NCBI GenBank assembly: GCA_965153455.1
Contig: OZ234500.1
Coordinates: 10,788,001-10,852,000, forward strand
Source: Sphagnum compactum
Taxonomy: Eukaryota; Bryophyta; Sphagnopsida; Sphagnales
Direction of reading: 5' to 3'
Length of the DNA stretch: 64,000 nt
The position numbers were made by a program, and so were the translations under genes. The notes under the pieces were generated by a model. That model saw only the letters and a list, made by a program, of their open reading frames with translations, made no database searches and was not told where the DNA came from. Shown here in pieces: positions 36,755 to 47,813 of the stretch (the stretch's first letter is position 1; each line of letters begins with the position of its first letter).

Positions 36755-36850
36755 AGAACTATAACCTATTCATATTGTCAACAAGTGGGACACCTATTCA
36801 ACCATTGCCCATTTGTTGATGATAGATTAAGGCAATCATTAAGGGAGGAG
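36755..36850 (+). pseudogene. Degenerate CCHC zinc knuckle 1 of the gypsy remnant
   Basis: The translation reads YSYCQQVGHLFNHCPFVDD. Spacing fits C-x2-C-x4-H-x4-C, but the first Cys is replaced by Tyr (TAT, one transition from TGT). The following residues (RLRQSLREEV) and a TAA in place of Gln shortly after continue the same decayed frame. Confidence 0.6.
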
Positions 36851-37483
36851 GTGTTGAATGTTCATTAACATGTTCTTCCAACCACTACAATAGTAATACC
36901 CAATGTGTCTATATTAGAAACTCAAGCTATCAATCCTAGTATAGGTCATATGGCAATACCTATTAATTATCAGATAATTTAATCATAACCTATTACACCA
37001 ATTGTACTCGGAAAAATTAATGTTTTGCTTATTTCGACATATCTAATGTGGTATAATGTCATACCCCATTTTGTACCTCTAAATCCTATTTGTACCCATC
37101 ATATCCAACTAGAACAAAAGGTCTTGATCCTACTATGGTTAGGAATTATACATGTTACATACCTAGATATGAATATCCAATACCTGAACAACCTGTTGTA
37201 CCACCTACATATATACCACATTCTGTTGGAAATCAATTTTTTAAAATGGTTCATCCAATAACTAACAGGGATAGAGAACATGTTTAGTAACATGTTATTG
37301 CAATAATACCAACCATTGTACAAGTTAATACCAGTTTACCAACTCATGTACCCAAAGGTTTTACTCACCAACCACCAAATGGAGGACAACCTGGAAACTC
37401 ACCTAGAGGAAGTTCACCTAAAGGAAATCCGCCTAAGGGACCACCATTCAATCCACCTATTGGATCATTTAGATGTTTAACAC

Positions 37484-38295
37484 TTGACCCACGCATATCT
37501 ATACCACCATGGTATCAACAACTTGTCATACAACCTGCACCAGAACCAACAAACAAGCTACCATACAGGTTTAACCTATGTCAAAGACACTAATCCGGAT
37601 GCTCACATTAGAGTGTTTAAGAAGGCCATTAAAGCTAATGGTGAAATAATGGAAACTAACATCATCAACATGTTTGGTTTTACTCTTAGAGATAGTATCT
37701 TTGAATGGGGTGAAAACTTTGTTCAAGACCATCCAAATTGCACTTTTGAAAAGTTGGAGCAAGCATTTTACAAACGATTCAAAACTGTGAAAACAATGAG
37801 GAGGCCTACATGCAATTGTGAAACATACAACAACAAACCGTTGAACATGTTGAGGTTTATTATGAATGCTTGTTGAAATTAGCAAATTGTTTACAAGTTA
37901 AAGCAATAGATGTTTTCTTCACCACTATTTTCAGAGCAGGTTTATTGCCTTACTTGAGATTAGTAACAAGTATGAAGAGAAATACCTTGATTGAGCACAA
38001 GGAAGTCATTGTAGTATGTGAAGAAAGTGGACCTATTAGCCTAAATTGCAATGTTCTATTAACCACACTAAAGGTTAATATAGTAGCAAAACCAGTAGTA
38101 CCTATTGCTATAACTAAATCAGCATCAATTTATACTAATTTCGGTAAAATGGGTCATATTATTGAGACCTATCATAACCAAAAAAGAGAGATACTAGTAG
38201 TACCAACCGCCATAATCAAGTCTACAAAACTTATAATAGACACAAAAACACAACCTATGAAACCAATTAGATACCTATTCAGTACTCTTGTATAA
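37484..38295 (+). pseudogene. gag core of the gypsy remnant
   Basis: Residues such as DAHIRVFKKAIKANGE, GFTLRDSIFEWGENFV, CTFEKLEQAFYKRFKTV and later KLANCLQVKAIDVFFTTIF fit the retrotransposon gag core, a helical capsid-like fold. A frameshift near 37797 and an in-frame TGA just after it (in LQL-stop-NIQQQ) split it into frames 37484-37876 and 37870-38295. The second frame ends with a knuckle in which Cys residues have become Tyr or Phe (TNFGKMGHIIETYHN). Confidence 0.7.
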
Positions 38296-38923
38296 TATGT
38301 TGTAGTGTTGATCATTGAACAATAAATTATCCAAGGAAGATTGAAGTGCAGAACATGTTTAGAATTAGATATGTTAGTTTTACTACTACAACAACATCGA
38401 AACCACCTAGAACTAACAATGTACCAATCAATGTGGTAGCTGTTGTCACTATTTGTAGTTAATAACCAGAACCACATGTGTTGAAAGAAAAGGAACCAGT
38501 TAAAACCAAAGGAACCGAAGATTGGCAATAAGAAGAACATTTACGGGATTCATTTATCAAAACCATAAGATAGCTACAACGTGGTGAAAATGACAAACAA
38601 CCCACTACAACCACTAAGGAGTCATTGCAAAGTAATTGGGTTGGGCAACCTAAAATACTATTGCAACTCAATAATTAGTTGAAAATAATCAAACTGGTGA
38701 GGTAATTCAGGAACTTGTGATTTTAGAATAGGTTACAACAAATAAGACCTTGGAAGAAATTTTGAAGGATATTAACAAACAAGTCTTGAAAACCAAGTAT
38801 ACATTGAACTTGGGACAATTATTGTAGGTAATACCTGATATTAAATGCTATATTTTTAACTCGATACCATCAAAACCTATTTTATTAAAATTGATAGTTG
38901 CTTCAATTGCCATTGATCATTAG

Positions 38924-39506
38924 ATGGCAGTGATACAGGTTCAAATAAGAAAGAACTTTATAAAAGATGTACTTCTAGATGGTGGTTCTGGAGTTAATAT
39001 CATCATTGAGAAATTAAGAGTGCAATTATGTCTATCAAAATCAAACCTAACACCTTATAATTTACACATGGTCTATCAAACCATAGTTAAACCTTTAAGG
39101 TTTAATCAAAGATCTTAAGATTTTTGTCCATGGAATTCCTTATACAATAACTTTTATTGTGACACAGAATAGTGTGTTAAAATTTAACAATTTTATGTTA
39201 TTAGGCTATCCTTGGCTAAAAGATGCCAAAGTATCTCACGATTAGGGTAATAACACTATCACCATATAAGGAACCGATACACTCAAAACTATGCGTGTTA
39301 CCAAGAAACTTGGAACACCAACTAAGCGACCAAAGGTGTTAGTTTGTTATGATTTCCATTTAGGAATATCTAATGAAGAAGAAGACTTATTGTTTGTTAT
39401 AGAACCAGGATTGTTTTCAATAGGAACCATAGATATCCCTACACAAGTTGAGTTAGAGCAACCTATTAGTTTGATTCCATCAACAGGTTTAAACCTAGTT
39501 GAATAG
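38924..39506 (+). pseudogene. Retropepsin-like protease of the gypsy remnant
   Basis: The active-site region reads FIKDVLLDGGSGVNII, the DGGSG variant of the retroviral-type D-(T/S)-G motif. A frameshift lies near 39105. The other frame then continues LIKDLKIFVHGIPYT and LLGYPWLKDAKVSHD, the usual second half. Stops TAG and TAA follow at about 39243-39270 where Trp and Gln are expected. The frame from 39291 then continues to about 39506. Confidence 0.7.
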
Positions 39507-39549
39507 GTACTTCATGTACTTGTTGAACCGATATATGTATTACCTATTT

Positions 39550-41980
39550 AGATAGTTATACCCCATGATACTTTAAAATGCATGAGAAAATAAAGCCTTC
39601 ATTCATTGGGTTTGCATTTCTATCTAGTTAGTAAAAAAAATTCACATTTGAGCTGGTCTTGTGCATTTCTTGCAAGTCTAAACCAACAGACTCATGTGTC
39701 CTTGAGTTGGAAACTAGTTCTCATCAAGTCAAGTTTGCAGAGCTTTTAGGACTACTTGCAATTTTTTTGGAGGAAACTGGAGATCTTAATTATACTATGA
39801 TTTTGTTACATTTTTTCATTTGTGCCCCTCCTTGGAGTTGCAGAGCTTCATGGTCCAATTCACTTTAACATGTCTAATCCTTGCATATTCCTATTTGGTC
39901 CATGAGATTATTTTGATTGCAAGTGTGCTTGGTTGCAAATGCCACAAAGTTGGTCAATGAAAGCCAAATAATATTTTTCACGAAACCTTACTTTGTACCT
40001 TAGAACACCCCTTTAATTTTTGGTGTGTGAAACCCAATGATCTTTCTAGAGCTTTTGACTAAAAATCTTTTACTAATGGTATGGTTACCACCATCATTGC
40101 TTCAAGTTGTTGGTTGTGATTTCAACCTCTAGATCCAGTGTTGTTGTAGACAACTCACCTTCCCCACATAATCTGATTGGAGATTTGCTACCAAGATAAT
40201 GTAATTGATGGTATCTCCCAAGTTCATCAACTCCAATTATGTATCTAAGGGAATTTGATGTAGTTTTTTGTTGTTGATTGATAATTGTTGGTGTAATTTC
40301 AAATCAATGAGCTAGGATTCACACACATTTATCGTTTTCATCTCTAACCCCCACAACCATCTTGCTAGTTCGAGCTTGTGGACGACAATTGCAATTACTT
40401 TAATCCCATAACAAGGGGGATCCTAGAAGTTAATGTAAAACTTGGTTCAACCATTGAATGTAACCATCTTCCAAAGCTTGCAAACTAGCCAAATGGTCAC
40501 AGATGTAAACTACTCATGGTAAAATGGACGATAAAATGCAAATTAAAATACATGTATACTGAAGGTTAAAGCTACAAACAACACTTAGCTTAGTGGTAAT
40601 TGGACATCTCCTTCATCTAACTTTGTCGTGATGATGCACCCATGATTCTCCAGCCTAAAAGATGAGAAGATCCTTTCAGATATAATGCACATGCTCCATC
40701 CAATTCGATGAATTCCAAATAGTTTGCACTTCTTGACCTGTTCGGCATTTGATTTTCAACTATTATAGGCAAGTTAAAATAGGTTCACAAATATAATGAG
40801 AATATAAAAACACATATTTAATTAATTCCAAAATTTGAAATTTTTTGAAAAAAAAAACAACGAATTTTGAGAATTTAAAGACAAATAGAATAACATCTTC
40901 AACTTGGTGGCACTAAACAAAATGTTGAAATGACAAATTTTCATAAGAATTTTTTTTCACCATTAGAACAATTAAAATAAATGACAATAGATAAACATGG
41001 TGGCCACCAAAATTTAAGAACTAAAAGACCTTAAAAAGAGGGATGGAAAATTAAAACATTGCATAACATCATAAAGTAAACAATTCAGTGGCAAAATCAA
41101 AGAGCATAATTTGAAATATCTACTAAATTTTATGTCATTGAATTATTTAAAGGATCAACAAAATAATTTACAATACTTAAAGTTATTATATCTCATAAAC
41201 CATTGGTGGACCATTTAATAGAAAAGCTTGGGGGCACTAAGTAATTGAACAAAATTATTTATTACAAAATAAAATCATCTGGTGGCCACCAATGGGTATA
41301 ATAGTCCTAGCTTGAAACGTATTAAGACATATACATTGAACATTTAAACTTGAATAGGAAGAAATTTGCTTATTATGAAATATGAAATATGAATTTCACA
41401 CTTAGGAGCCAACAACCAAAGTAGACCTCAAGTGCACGAAAAACAATGATTATCAATTTATTGATTTCATACAAATACATTGATTATCAAAAAATATTTT
41501 GCCATCCAAATAGGAATTTTGGAATATGAGCTACTAAAATTAAAATTCCACTCTACAAGCAACCAAAAATTGAGGAATCATTTAACTTTTTAGACCAAGA
41601 TTCAAATATGCAACTACATCCTTCGCCTCTCTAAAAACAGAACCTGGTCGACATCATGACTTTCTACCAATTAGAACTGCAAATGCCTTTGCGCGGTTTG
41701 TAAACAAAGACCAAAATCCATTGTAAACATAAATGAATAATTAAAATCTCCCCAAAACTACAAACCTCAAATTGACAAAATATAAAATAAAAACAAATAA
41801 CTAAATCAACGTTAAATGAAAGACATGGAAAACATAACTAAAACAAGGACATGTTTAGGGTTTACTTAGGACGTCACGTAAAGGAAGTTGCAATATTGCC
41901 AAATCTGCGTTTGAATTTCCTTCAAACTACTTGAACTAAGAATAAGACAAATATTAATAATTGAATGGCGACCTTGAAAA
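39550..41980. other. Intergenic DNA, no gene recognised
   Basis: No continuation of the retrotransposon polymerase genes was found. Isolated TGGCCACC-containing palindromes at about 41001 and 41283 belong to the family that forms the array at 45.4-46.6 kb. Confidence 0.45.
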
Positions 41981-41999
41981 TTGCATGATGATTGCGAAG

Positions 42000-42600
42000 T
42001 GGGCGTAAACCGTTTTTGTAAAGGGCAAACCCTTCAATGCCAACCACAATCAAGATGCAAGGTCTAACCATTGCACCTTATTTTTGGATAACTCACATCC
42101 TCGAATGGTTCAAGGAAAAGTCTGCTCCATTTTGAATTTCGAAGGGCCTTGTTAGGTTCATCATTAATGAACAATGTTTGATCTTTGTGCCCATAATGCA
42201 AACCTTTACAAGCAAGGTGAATTCGATCCAAGTCCTTCAAATAATAATAAACTAAGCATGTGAGCTAATTCGTTGTTGCAGTGCATTGCTCATGTCCCCA
42301 AACAAACATGAAGTAATCGACAAGAGTTTTGGGCATCAATAAAGGTAGAATTTCAAGGACATCTTCTAACAACATACATGACTGAATAATAATGTAAAAA
42401 TGTTCAAATGTTTGAGAAAAGAAATCTTGTACTCCGGCACGAATTTCCAAGTTGGAAATGTTTAAATTATTCCCAATGTTTTGCCGATTCCCTTGAAAAA
42501 GGGCACACTTTGGAAAATAACAAGGACACCATTGGCACTGAGCATGAGGAGCTTTTTAGTTGTGCAAGATTGAGGTCGAAAGGTCTGAATTCATTTCTTT
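42000..42600 (-). pseudogene. FCP1/NIF-like (HAD phosphatase) domain remnant, copy C
   Basis: On the minus strand the order is KKLLMLSANGVL (the usual place of the HAD motif I, D-x-D/N-G), a frameshift, then LEIRAGVQDFFSQTFEHFYI and WGHEQCTAT. After another frameshift come KGLHYGHKDQTLFINDEPNK and KWSRLFLEPF. This is the order of the NLI-interacting-factor (FCP1 homology) domain of plants. The catalytic Asp of motif I is absent (SANG). An in-frame TGA stands where Arg is likely (DLAS-stop-LWLAL). At least two frameshifts make it inactive. Family known role: protein phosphatases acting on the RNA polymerase II tail or similar; many plant members are uncharacterised. Confidence 0.6.
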
Positions 42601-42799
42601 GCATTAGAAAGAAAAACATCATGCACCTACCAAAAAGAAAAAAGGTTAAAGCAAAATTTAATTAAAGAATGTGTAGTATCCTCCATCCTTGTCATAGGAG
42701 ATGTTAGTCCAACACAGAATTTACAAGAATTAAGTTGATATCTAGAATATGGAAGGATTATTTTGACCGAAAATTCGATAAAATCATGGACTAAAAACA

Positions 42800-42895
42800 C
42801 ACTTATCACAACCTAGCGGCCACCAGGTAGATGAGGGAGAAGACCTAGCAACCACCAGGTAGATGTAGGAGAATACCTAGTAGCGATTAGATGGT
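42800..42895. repeat. ~33-bp repeats with ACCTAGC.(G/A)CCACCAGGTAGATG, about 3 copies
   Basis: ACCTAGCGGCCACCAGGTAG at about 42812 and ACCTAGCAACCACCAGGTAG at about 42844 are followed by a third, weaker copy. The first contains an imperfect palindrome (CCTAGCGGCCACCAGG) related to the TGGCCA family. Confidence 0.7.
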
Positions 42896-43214
42896 CACAA
42901 GAGTGCAAAGTTCAACCTAAGGCCCACCATGCCAAAACCAGATGCCTTAAAGACAAAAAATACAAGCAACATTTCAACAATAGAATTAAATATTTTTAAT
43001 AAATTTTATCAAAAGGAAAGTTTTGAAAGATTCAGATAAATAAAATTTGAGGATGAACAATTAATAGGGTACTTTTTGTTTCAATTTCAATTTCACACTA
43101 TTACAAAAAATGGGTTGGCAGGTACAATTGCACTTCACAAATAACATTTAAAAAAATCTTGGATTATCTCGATCAATACATCTAATCCTACTAAAGGGAT
43201 TATGTTCAACAAAG

Positions 43215-43543
43215 GTGGGAACACCAATTCAGACAAATGAACATTTTCCAAGGGAAAACAGATCCCAACAATTATTGATCCTCCCCATAAACACAGTGAA
43301 ACGATTCCAAGAAAAAGGCATTATACGAGCCATTAAACATGCTTTTATATGGTGTATTGTCTACGAGCAATGTGTTGCTAGCGTGAATGTAAGGAAATGT
43401 AGAAACAAAAATGTTAAGGTTTTTGTGGAAAATTGGCTTGTCAAATTTATTTGGCAGGAAATGCATATTTTGCATGCAAAACTCCTAATCAAACACTCTA
43501 GAAACATGTATAGAGATTTGTGTCTATGCCAAATTTGATCCAA
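43215..43543 (-). pseudogene. FCP1/NIF-like domain fragment, copy B
   Basis: The minus strand reads NKFDKPIFHKNLN, then NTLLVDNTPYKSMFNGSYNA and FFLESFHCVYGEDQ, with a stop where Tyr is expected. This is the C-terminal third of the FCP1-like domain (the LL(V/I)D(D/N)(T/S)PYK motif). The N-terminal part is missing. It resembles copy A more than copy C. Confidence 0.6.
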
Positions 43544-43769
43544 GTAGTTATAAATATTGTGACATTGGGCTGTAGACCAAATATAGACTTGGAATTACAC
43601 AAGACATTTATCTAGGAATTCCTTCAATCCAAGACAAAAATTGATAGTGTGAAAACCCTTATCGAAGTGTGTGGCAATCAAAACTTTGTTCAAGTAAAAA
43701 ATCACATGAAATGGATTCACCTCCGCTACATGCGAACGAAGCATGGGGAGTTGACATCTAAAGTCAATG

Positions 43770-43935
43770 GAATTTCATTGAAACTAATTTCAACAATCAC
43801 GCGTGAATTTGGCGACTCCATATCTTCCGCTTAAGGCATTTGGGACTCAAAACTTGAAGTTGATGGAATCTCAACGAAGATGACTTCAACAACCACGTGT
43901 GAATTTGGTGACTCCACATCTTCTGCTTCCTCAAA
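43770..43935. repeat. 96-bp tandem duplication in the tail of copy A
   Basis: GTGAATTTGG.GACTCCA.ATCTTC.GCTT occurs at 43803 and 43899. The 96-bp unit keeps the minus-strand frame (32 codons), encoding two versions of an acidic peptide containing ED(V/M)ESPNS. Confidence 0.85.
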
Positions 43936-45241
43936 AAATGACGCATTAATAATTTAAGAAAAAAAACAAAGTAGTGAAAGTCCGAAAATAGAAGGACCAT
44001 ATAAATCAATGAGATTGGAAAACCACAGAAACATTGGAAAGGAAGGAGAAAAAAAATTTATTTGGACTACTTACTACGGATGTCAAACGATTTCTACAAA
44101 AACTGGCGGAACAAGCCATGGTGCATTTTTCAAACAACATTTGGAATCTGACATTGTTTTCCTTAATACTTTTGATGGTGTTGAAAAGATAGAGCTCCAC
44201 AAAGGTGGGAACATTAAGCCCAGAATAATGAAAAAACTTTAAGTATGGGAAAAGAGTCTTCATTAGATAATGATCCTATTTTGGCATGTATTCATAGGAT
44301 CAACAAATATGGCATTAAAAGGTAGATTTAAGCAGGTTTTGTAAGGCATATTGTCTACCAACAATGTATTTCCAAGGTGAGTATTATGATACTTAGGGGA
44401 AAAATCAGAAAGGTTCTTATGATAAAAGTTTTTATCATGAATGAAACGATTGACGTGATTAAGGTTTGTTTTGTAAGGAAACTGCAGAAAATGTTTATTA
44501 ATCTTGCACAAATCTTGACCCATAATCCTTTGCGGGTTGATCTCAATACCCATTTCTTCGCCTATTTTTCTCAAGTAGGCATTCATCTTGGCAAGCAAAG
44601 CAAACATCCATATGTAGACAATAAACTGCTCTAAACACCTCAGGAGGAATTCCTTTAGAAGTGGCTTAGGAACAACGCTCTTGCTTAAAATGTGCAACCC
44701 CGAGCTAAGTTAAATGATGGAGGCAAAAGGTGATTAATTTTGAAATACTCTTTCTTAGAAAAGACCCCTTTCAAATTGAAAATCATGTGTAAAGGATTCA
44801 CCTCTGTGTCCTTTGAGTTTATGAAAGGAGGAGATTTGAAACCTACGAGAACAAGTTTTTTTCCCTTGTCTTCCTCGGTAGTTTTATGGAAAACTCTAAG
44901 AAGTGTATCATCTCTAGTCCCATCGAATCTCGTAAGGGGCGAATGCGACCATGACGGGACAAATGGCTCAAGGGATAGGAAAGGCACAAATGTGGAATGA
45001 GGTGGGGATGCAAAACCTCAATGTGGCGAAGGTTGGACTACAAACAACATTGGTTTCCTCCGTCTTTCCTGCCTTTTTGCATGTTGTCTCCAATGCAACT
45101 TAGTACTGTCCAATTGTCCAAATAATTGAACAATTGTCCTTTGAATTCCATTAAGGCCAAAAAAAAACCCAGGCTTGTCCCAATCATCCGAATCCTCAGA
45201 TGTGTAATCGCCCAAATCATCGAACACAAATGCACCTTCAC
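43780..45241 (-). pseudogene. FCP1/NIF-like (HAD phosphatase) pseudogene, copy A, most complete
   Basis: A good splice acceptor (T-rich tract then TTTGCAG) precedes 45241, so introns were retained and the copy is not processed. The frame reads GEGAFVFDDLGDYTSEDSDD..., an in-frame TGA at about 45018 and HMIFNLKGVFSKKEYF (motif I region, with Asn where the catalytic Asp is expected). A frameshift near 44690 is followed by SKSVVPKPLLKEFLLRCLEQ, YIW, NTLLVDNMPYKTCLN. Another frameshift near 44263 is followed by PYLKFFHYSGLNVPTFVE. The tail (43780-43940) repeats an acidic ES/PNS peptide twice. The gene is broken by one stop and at least two frameshifts. Known family role: HAD-type protein phosphatase. 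Confidence 0.65.
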
Positions 45242-45444
45242 CTGCAAATAGAAAATAAAAAGGGTGAAATGTACCTAAGTAAGAAAAAGTCAAAATAAAA
45301 TAATTAAAAAATAAAAAAACTGTGAAAAAAATGCCAAGGAGGGACAATAGAAAATTTGAAAACAAATCTTGGTACATACAACATAGGATTCGATTTTAAA
45401 ATCCTGCTCAACTATATTTTTTCGAATTTTTCAACCACATGCTA

Positions 45445-45640
45445 GTTTAGTGGCCACCAAATTCAACAATTTAATGGCCACCAGATTGCCCTATCTAATG
45501 GCCACTAGATCGTTATATCTAGTGGCCATCAAATCGACCTATCTAGTGGCCACTAGATTGCACTATTGGATGGCCATTAGATATAAAACTTCAATCTATG
45601 TAGTGGCCACCATGTTGACATATATGATGGCCACTATATG
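45445..45640. repeat. 24-bp tandem array of TGGCCA-centred palindromes
   Basis: TGGCCA begins at 45451, 45475, 45499, 45523, 45547 and 45571, exactly 24 bp apart, then at 45604 and 45628. The best unit, ATCTAGTGGCCACTAGAT (45541-45558), is a perfect 18-bp palindrome. The plus strand stays open with an 8-residue periodic peptide (MATRxxYL-like), which I regard as a by-product of the 24-bp period. Confidence 0.95.
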
Positions 45641-46094
45641 TAAAATATTTAGCAATTAAAACACGAAAAAAGGATATAAAACTATCTAATGGCCACTAAT
45701 GAAATCTACGCTTTAAAGTAAAACTTAGAAAAAAAAATCCTATCTAAATGTATTCATAATTTAAAAGAATTGTACAATGCTTAACGAGGAAAACCATTAG
45801 TCGTAACTTAATCTAACTTTAGGTGGGCTCAGGTCCTTGAAAGGAACTCTAGATAACAATATTTCTTAACCCCTTTCATTAGGCTACCAAATTTTCGCAA
45901 AGAAGAAATGATTTGGTGGCCATTAGACGACTTATAACTTTTCCACTGATTTGCAATGATCTAATGGTTGCCATTCGTTTCTGTACCCCCATCCAGAACA
46001 AACGATTGGATGACCACTAGATGTGGAATTATGTCACATTTTAGGGGGATTTAATCTGGATCAACCAATTTACAATTTTATCATGAGGACCTTG

Positions 46095-46620
46095 GATACA
46101 TAACAATTTGGTGGCCATTAGATGGTTATCTTCCTCCTTCAAAGGCATATCGATCTAAGTGGCCACCAGATTATTTTGTCTACAATTAATTACCTTGGTT
46201 TCGATTCAGTGGCCAAATCATTTTGTTTGCGATTAGTGATCTTAGTTTTGATTTGGTGGTCACAAGATCATTACGTTTATGCCGAATCACAATTTTAATG
46301 ATCTAATGGCCACCAAATGGTCATGTCCTTGAAAAGTGATGCTGGTAACGATCTAGTGGCCACTAGATTGTCAATTCCTTAAGGAGTGACGCTGGTAACA
46401 ATCTGGTGGCCACCAGATCATCATTTCTTCGAGGAGTGTCACTAGTATCAATATGGTGGCCACCAGACCATTACCTCTCCAGGATTTACTCTTGTAATGA
46501 TATGGTGGCCACTAGATCATTACATTTTCGAGGATTTATTCTGGTGATGATATGGTGGCCACGAGATCATTACATCCCAAAGGAATTACGCTAGTATTGA
46601 TTTGGTGGCATGTGAATCAT
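46095..46620. repeat. ~50-bp tandem array of TGGCCA-centred palindromes
   Basis: TGGCCA begins at 46112, 46160, 46210, 46307, 46357, 46407, 46457, 46506 and 46556. A degenerate TGGTCA at 46257 and a final TGGCA at about 46606 keep the ~50-bp spacing. Units at 46351-46368 (ATCTAGTGGCCACTAGAT) and 46401-46418 (ATCTGGTGGCCACCAGAT) are both perfect palindromes. Between palindromes a conserved linker reads like GAGGAGTGACGCTGGTAAC. Confidence 0.95.
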
Positions 46621-46624
46621 GGAA

Positions 46625-47810
46625 AATTTTGCTTATTGAATAATATGGATATTGAAATATTTAGAATGAATCAAACAAAATTCAAATATCAAAGTTTGGT
46701 TTGAATAAAAGATGTTTAACAATTTCATTTAATGACATTATTTTCATAAAATGCCCCTTAATTTTCATAATACAATTTATTTCATCCTCAATCTTTTTAT
46801 AGTAATAGGGCACTATTAGACACATCTAAAAATCATTGAAATTTTCATATTTTTTTGATTTTGTGTTTATAAATAATTAAGGTTTTAAAAAAGTTCATGA
46901 ATCCTTTTCAACATGTAAATGTGATGCAATCTATATGTTGTTTAAAGAAAACTTGTAGCTTATAACATAAAAAATAAAACTTGAAAATGTTAACATGTTT
47001 TGGTACGATTTGAAATTTTGACAAATTGTCAAAGATGAAACTCAAAATCTGGCAAAATTTTTGAACTTTCAAAAATTCGTATTTCTCCAAATTTGATTAT
47101 AAAAAAACACATGACATATTGGGGCAACTATAAATACAATATATAAAAAGTTTCAAAACATTTCATTTGAAAATTCTTGTTTAAGAAAACATGTTTTTTG
47201 GGAAAAAAGACCCCAAAAAGGACAATAGTCCTAATTGCAAAATAAACACATTGGCTCATAATATGTCATTTGGACCCAAGCTTCATGGTCACCAAAACTA
47301 GCACCAATTTGACTATCAATGGGAATAAATCAAACATTACAAACATGTAGCTTTTACTATCCTCGTACTAAGTATTTTGTCACAAAATAAAAAGCTAGCT
47401 AGTTCCAATAAAAATTCCACAAACTAAAGTTATACGACTTGTCCATTAACTTGTCATGAAAAGTCCAAGTCCACCAACTATGTATTTAAGTGGTACATCT
47501 ATCAGATTAGCTTGACTGCTCCACAAAATGCAAGAGATACCTTACATCAAATAGAAGTTAAATTTAACATTTCAATCTCATCAACTACACTACTCCAATA
47601 ATGCAAGAAAAACTGTATCAAAGAAAATAGTAACTACGTTTCCATTTCTCTATTGATCTCCATCTAACAATCTAACCTATTCCAATGCATCTGAAATGAT
47701 GCTCACGGTCTCATGACTAAGTTCAAATGTCTAGGATCTATTTCGTGTGGTGTGGCTAATGGGCAGCATTGTGAACTTAGAAGCCAATACTAAATGATTG
47801 AAAACATAAG
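46625..47810. other. Intergenic DNA, no gene recognised
   Basis: AT-rich; no domain-bearing frames or clear repeats. Confidence 0.45.
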
Positions 47811-47813
47811 CTA

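Larger units (their letters stand above)
35979..39545 (+). mobile_element. Ty3/gypsy-type retrotransposon remnant (gag, zinc knuckles, protease; no polymerase)
   Basis: Fragments in consistent order make a gag-to-protease polyprotein broken by stops and frameshifts. They are a first zinc-knuckle-like motif (about 36760-36830), a Pro-rich linker (about 37090-37480), the gag core (37570-38100), two more degenerate knuckles (about 38130 and 38295), and an aspartic protease (38920-39250). After about 39.55 kb there is no reverse transcriptase, RNase H or integrase in the window, so the element is 3'-truncated or pol was deleted. LTRs and a primer-binding site were not found. The 5' limit is uncertain. 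Many stops sit where Gln, Arg or Trp is expected. Confidence 0.75.

Noticed and set aside
39550-41980. Expected reverse transcriptase/integrase region of the gypsy remnant
   Set aside because: Searched by eye in all frames for polymerase motifs such as (Y/F)xDD; none was convincing, so the element is treated as lacking pol here.
45450-45659. Possible gene for an 8-residue repeat peptide (MATRxxYL)
   Set aside because: The frame follows from a 24-bp period and lacks any sign of coding selection or a promoter.
45445-46620. CRISPR-like array
   Set aside because: The repeats are short palindromes with related, not unique, spacers, spacing changes from 24 to 50 bp, and the DNA is plant nuclear.
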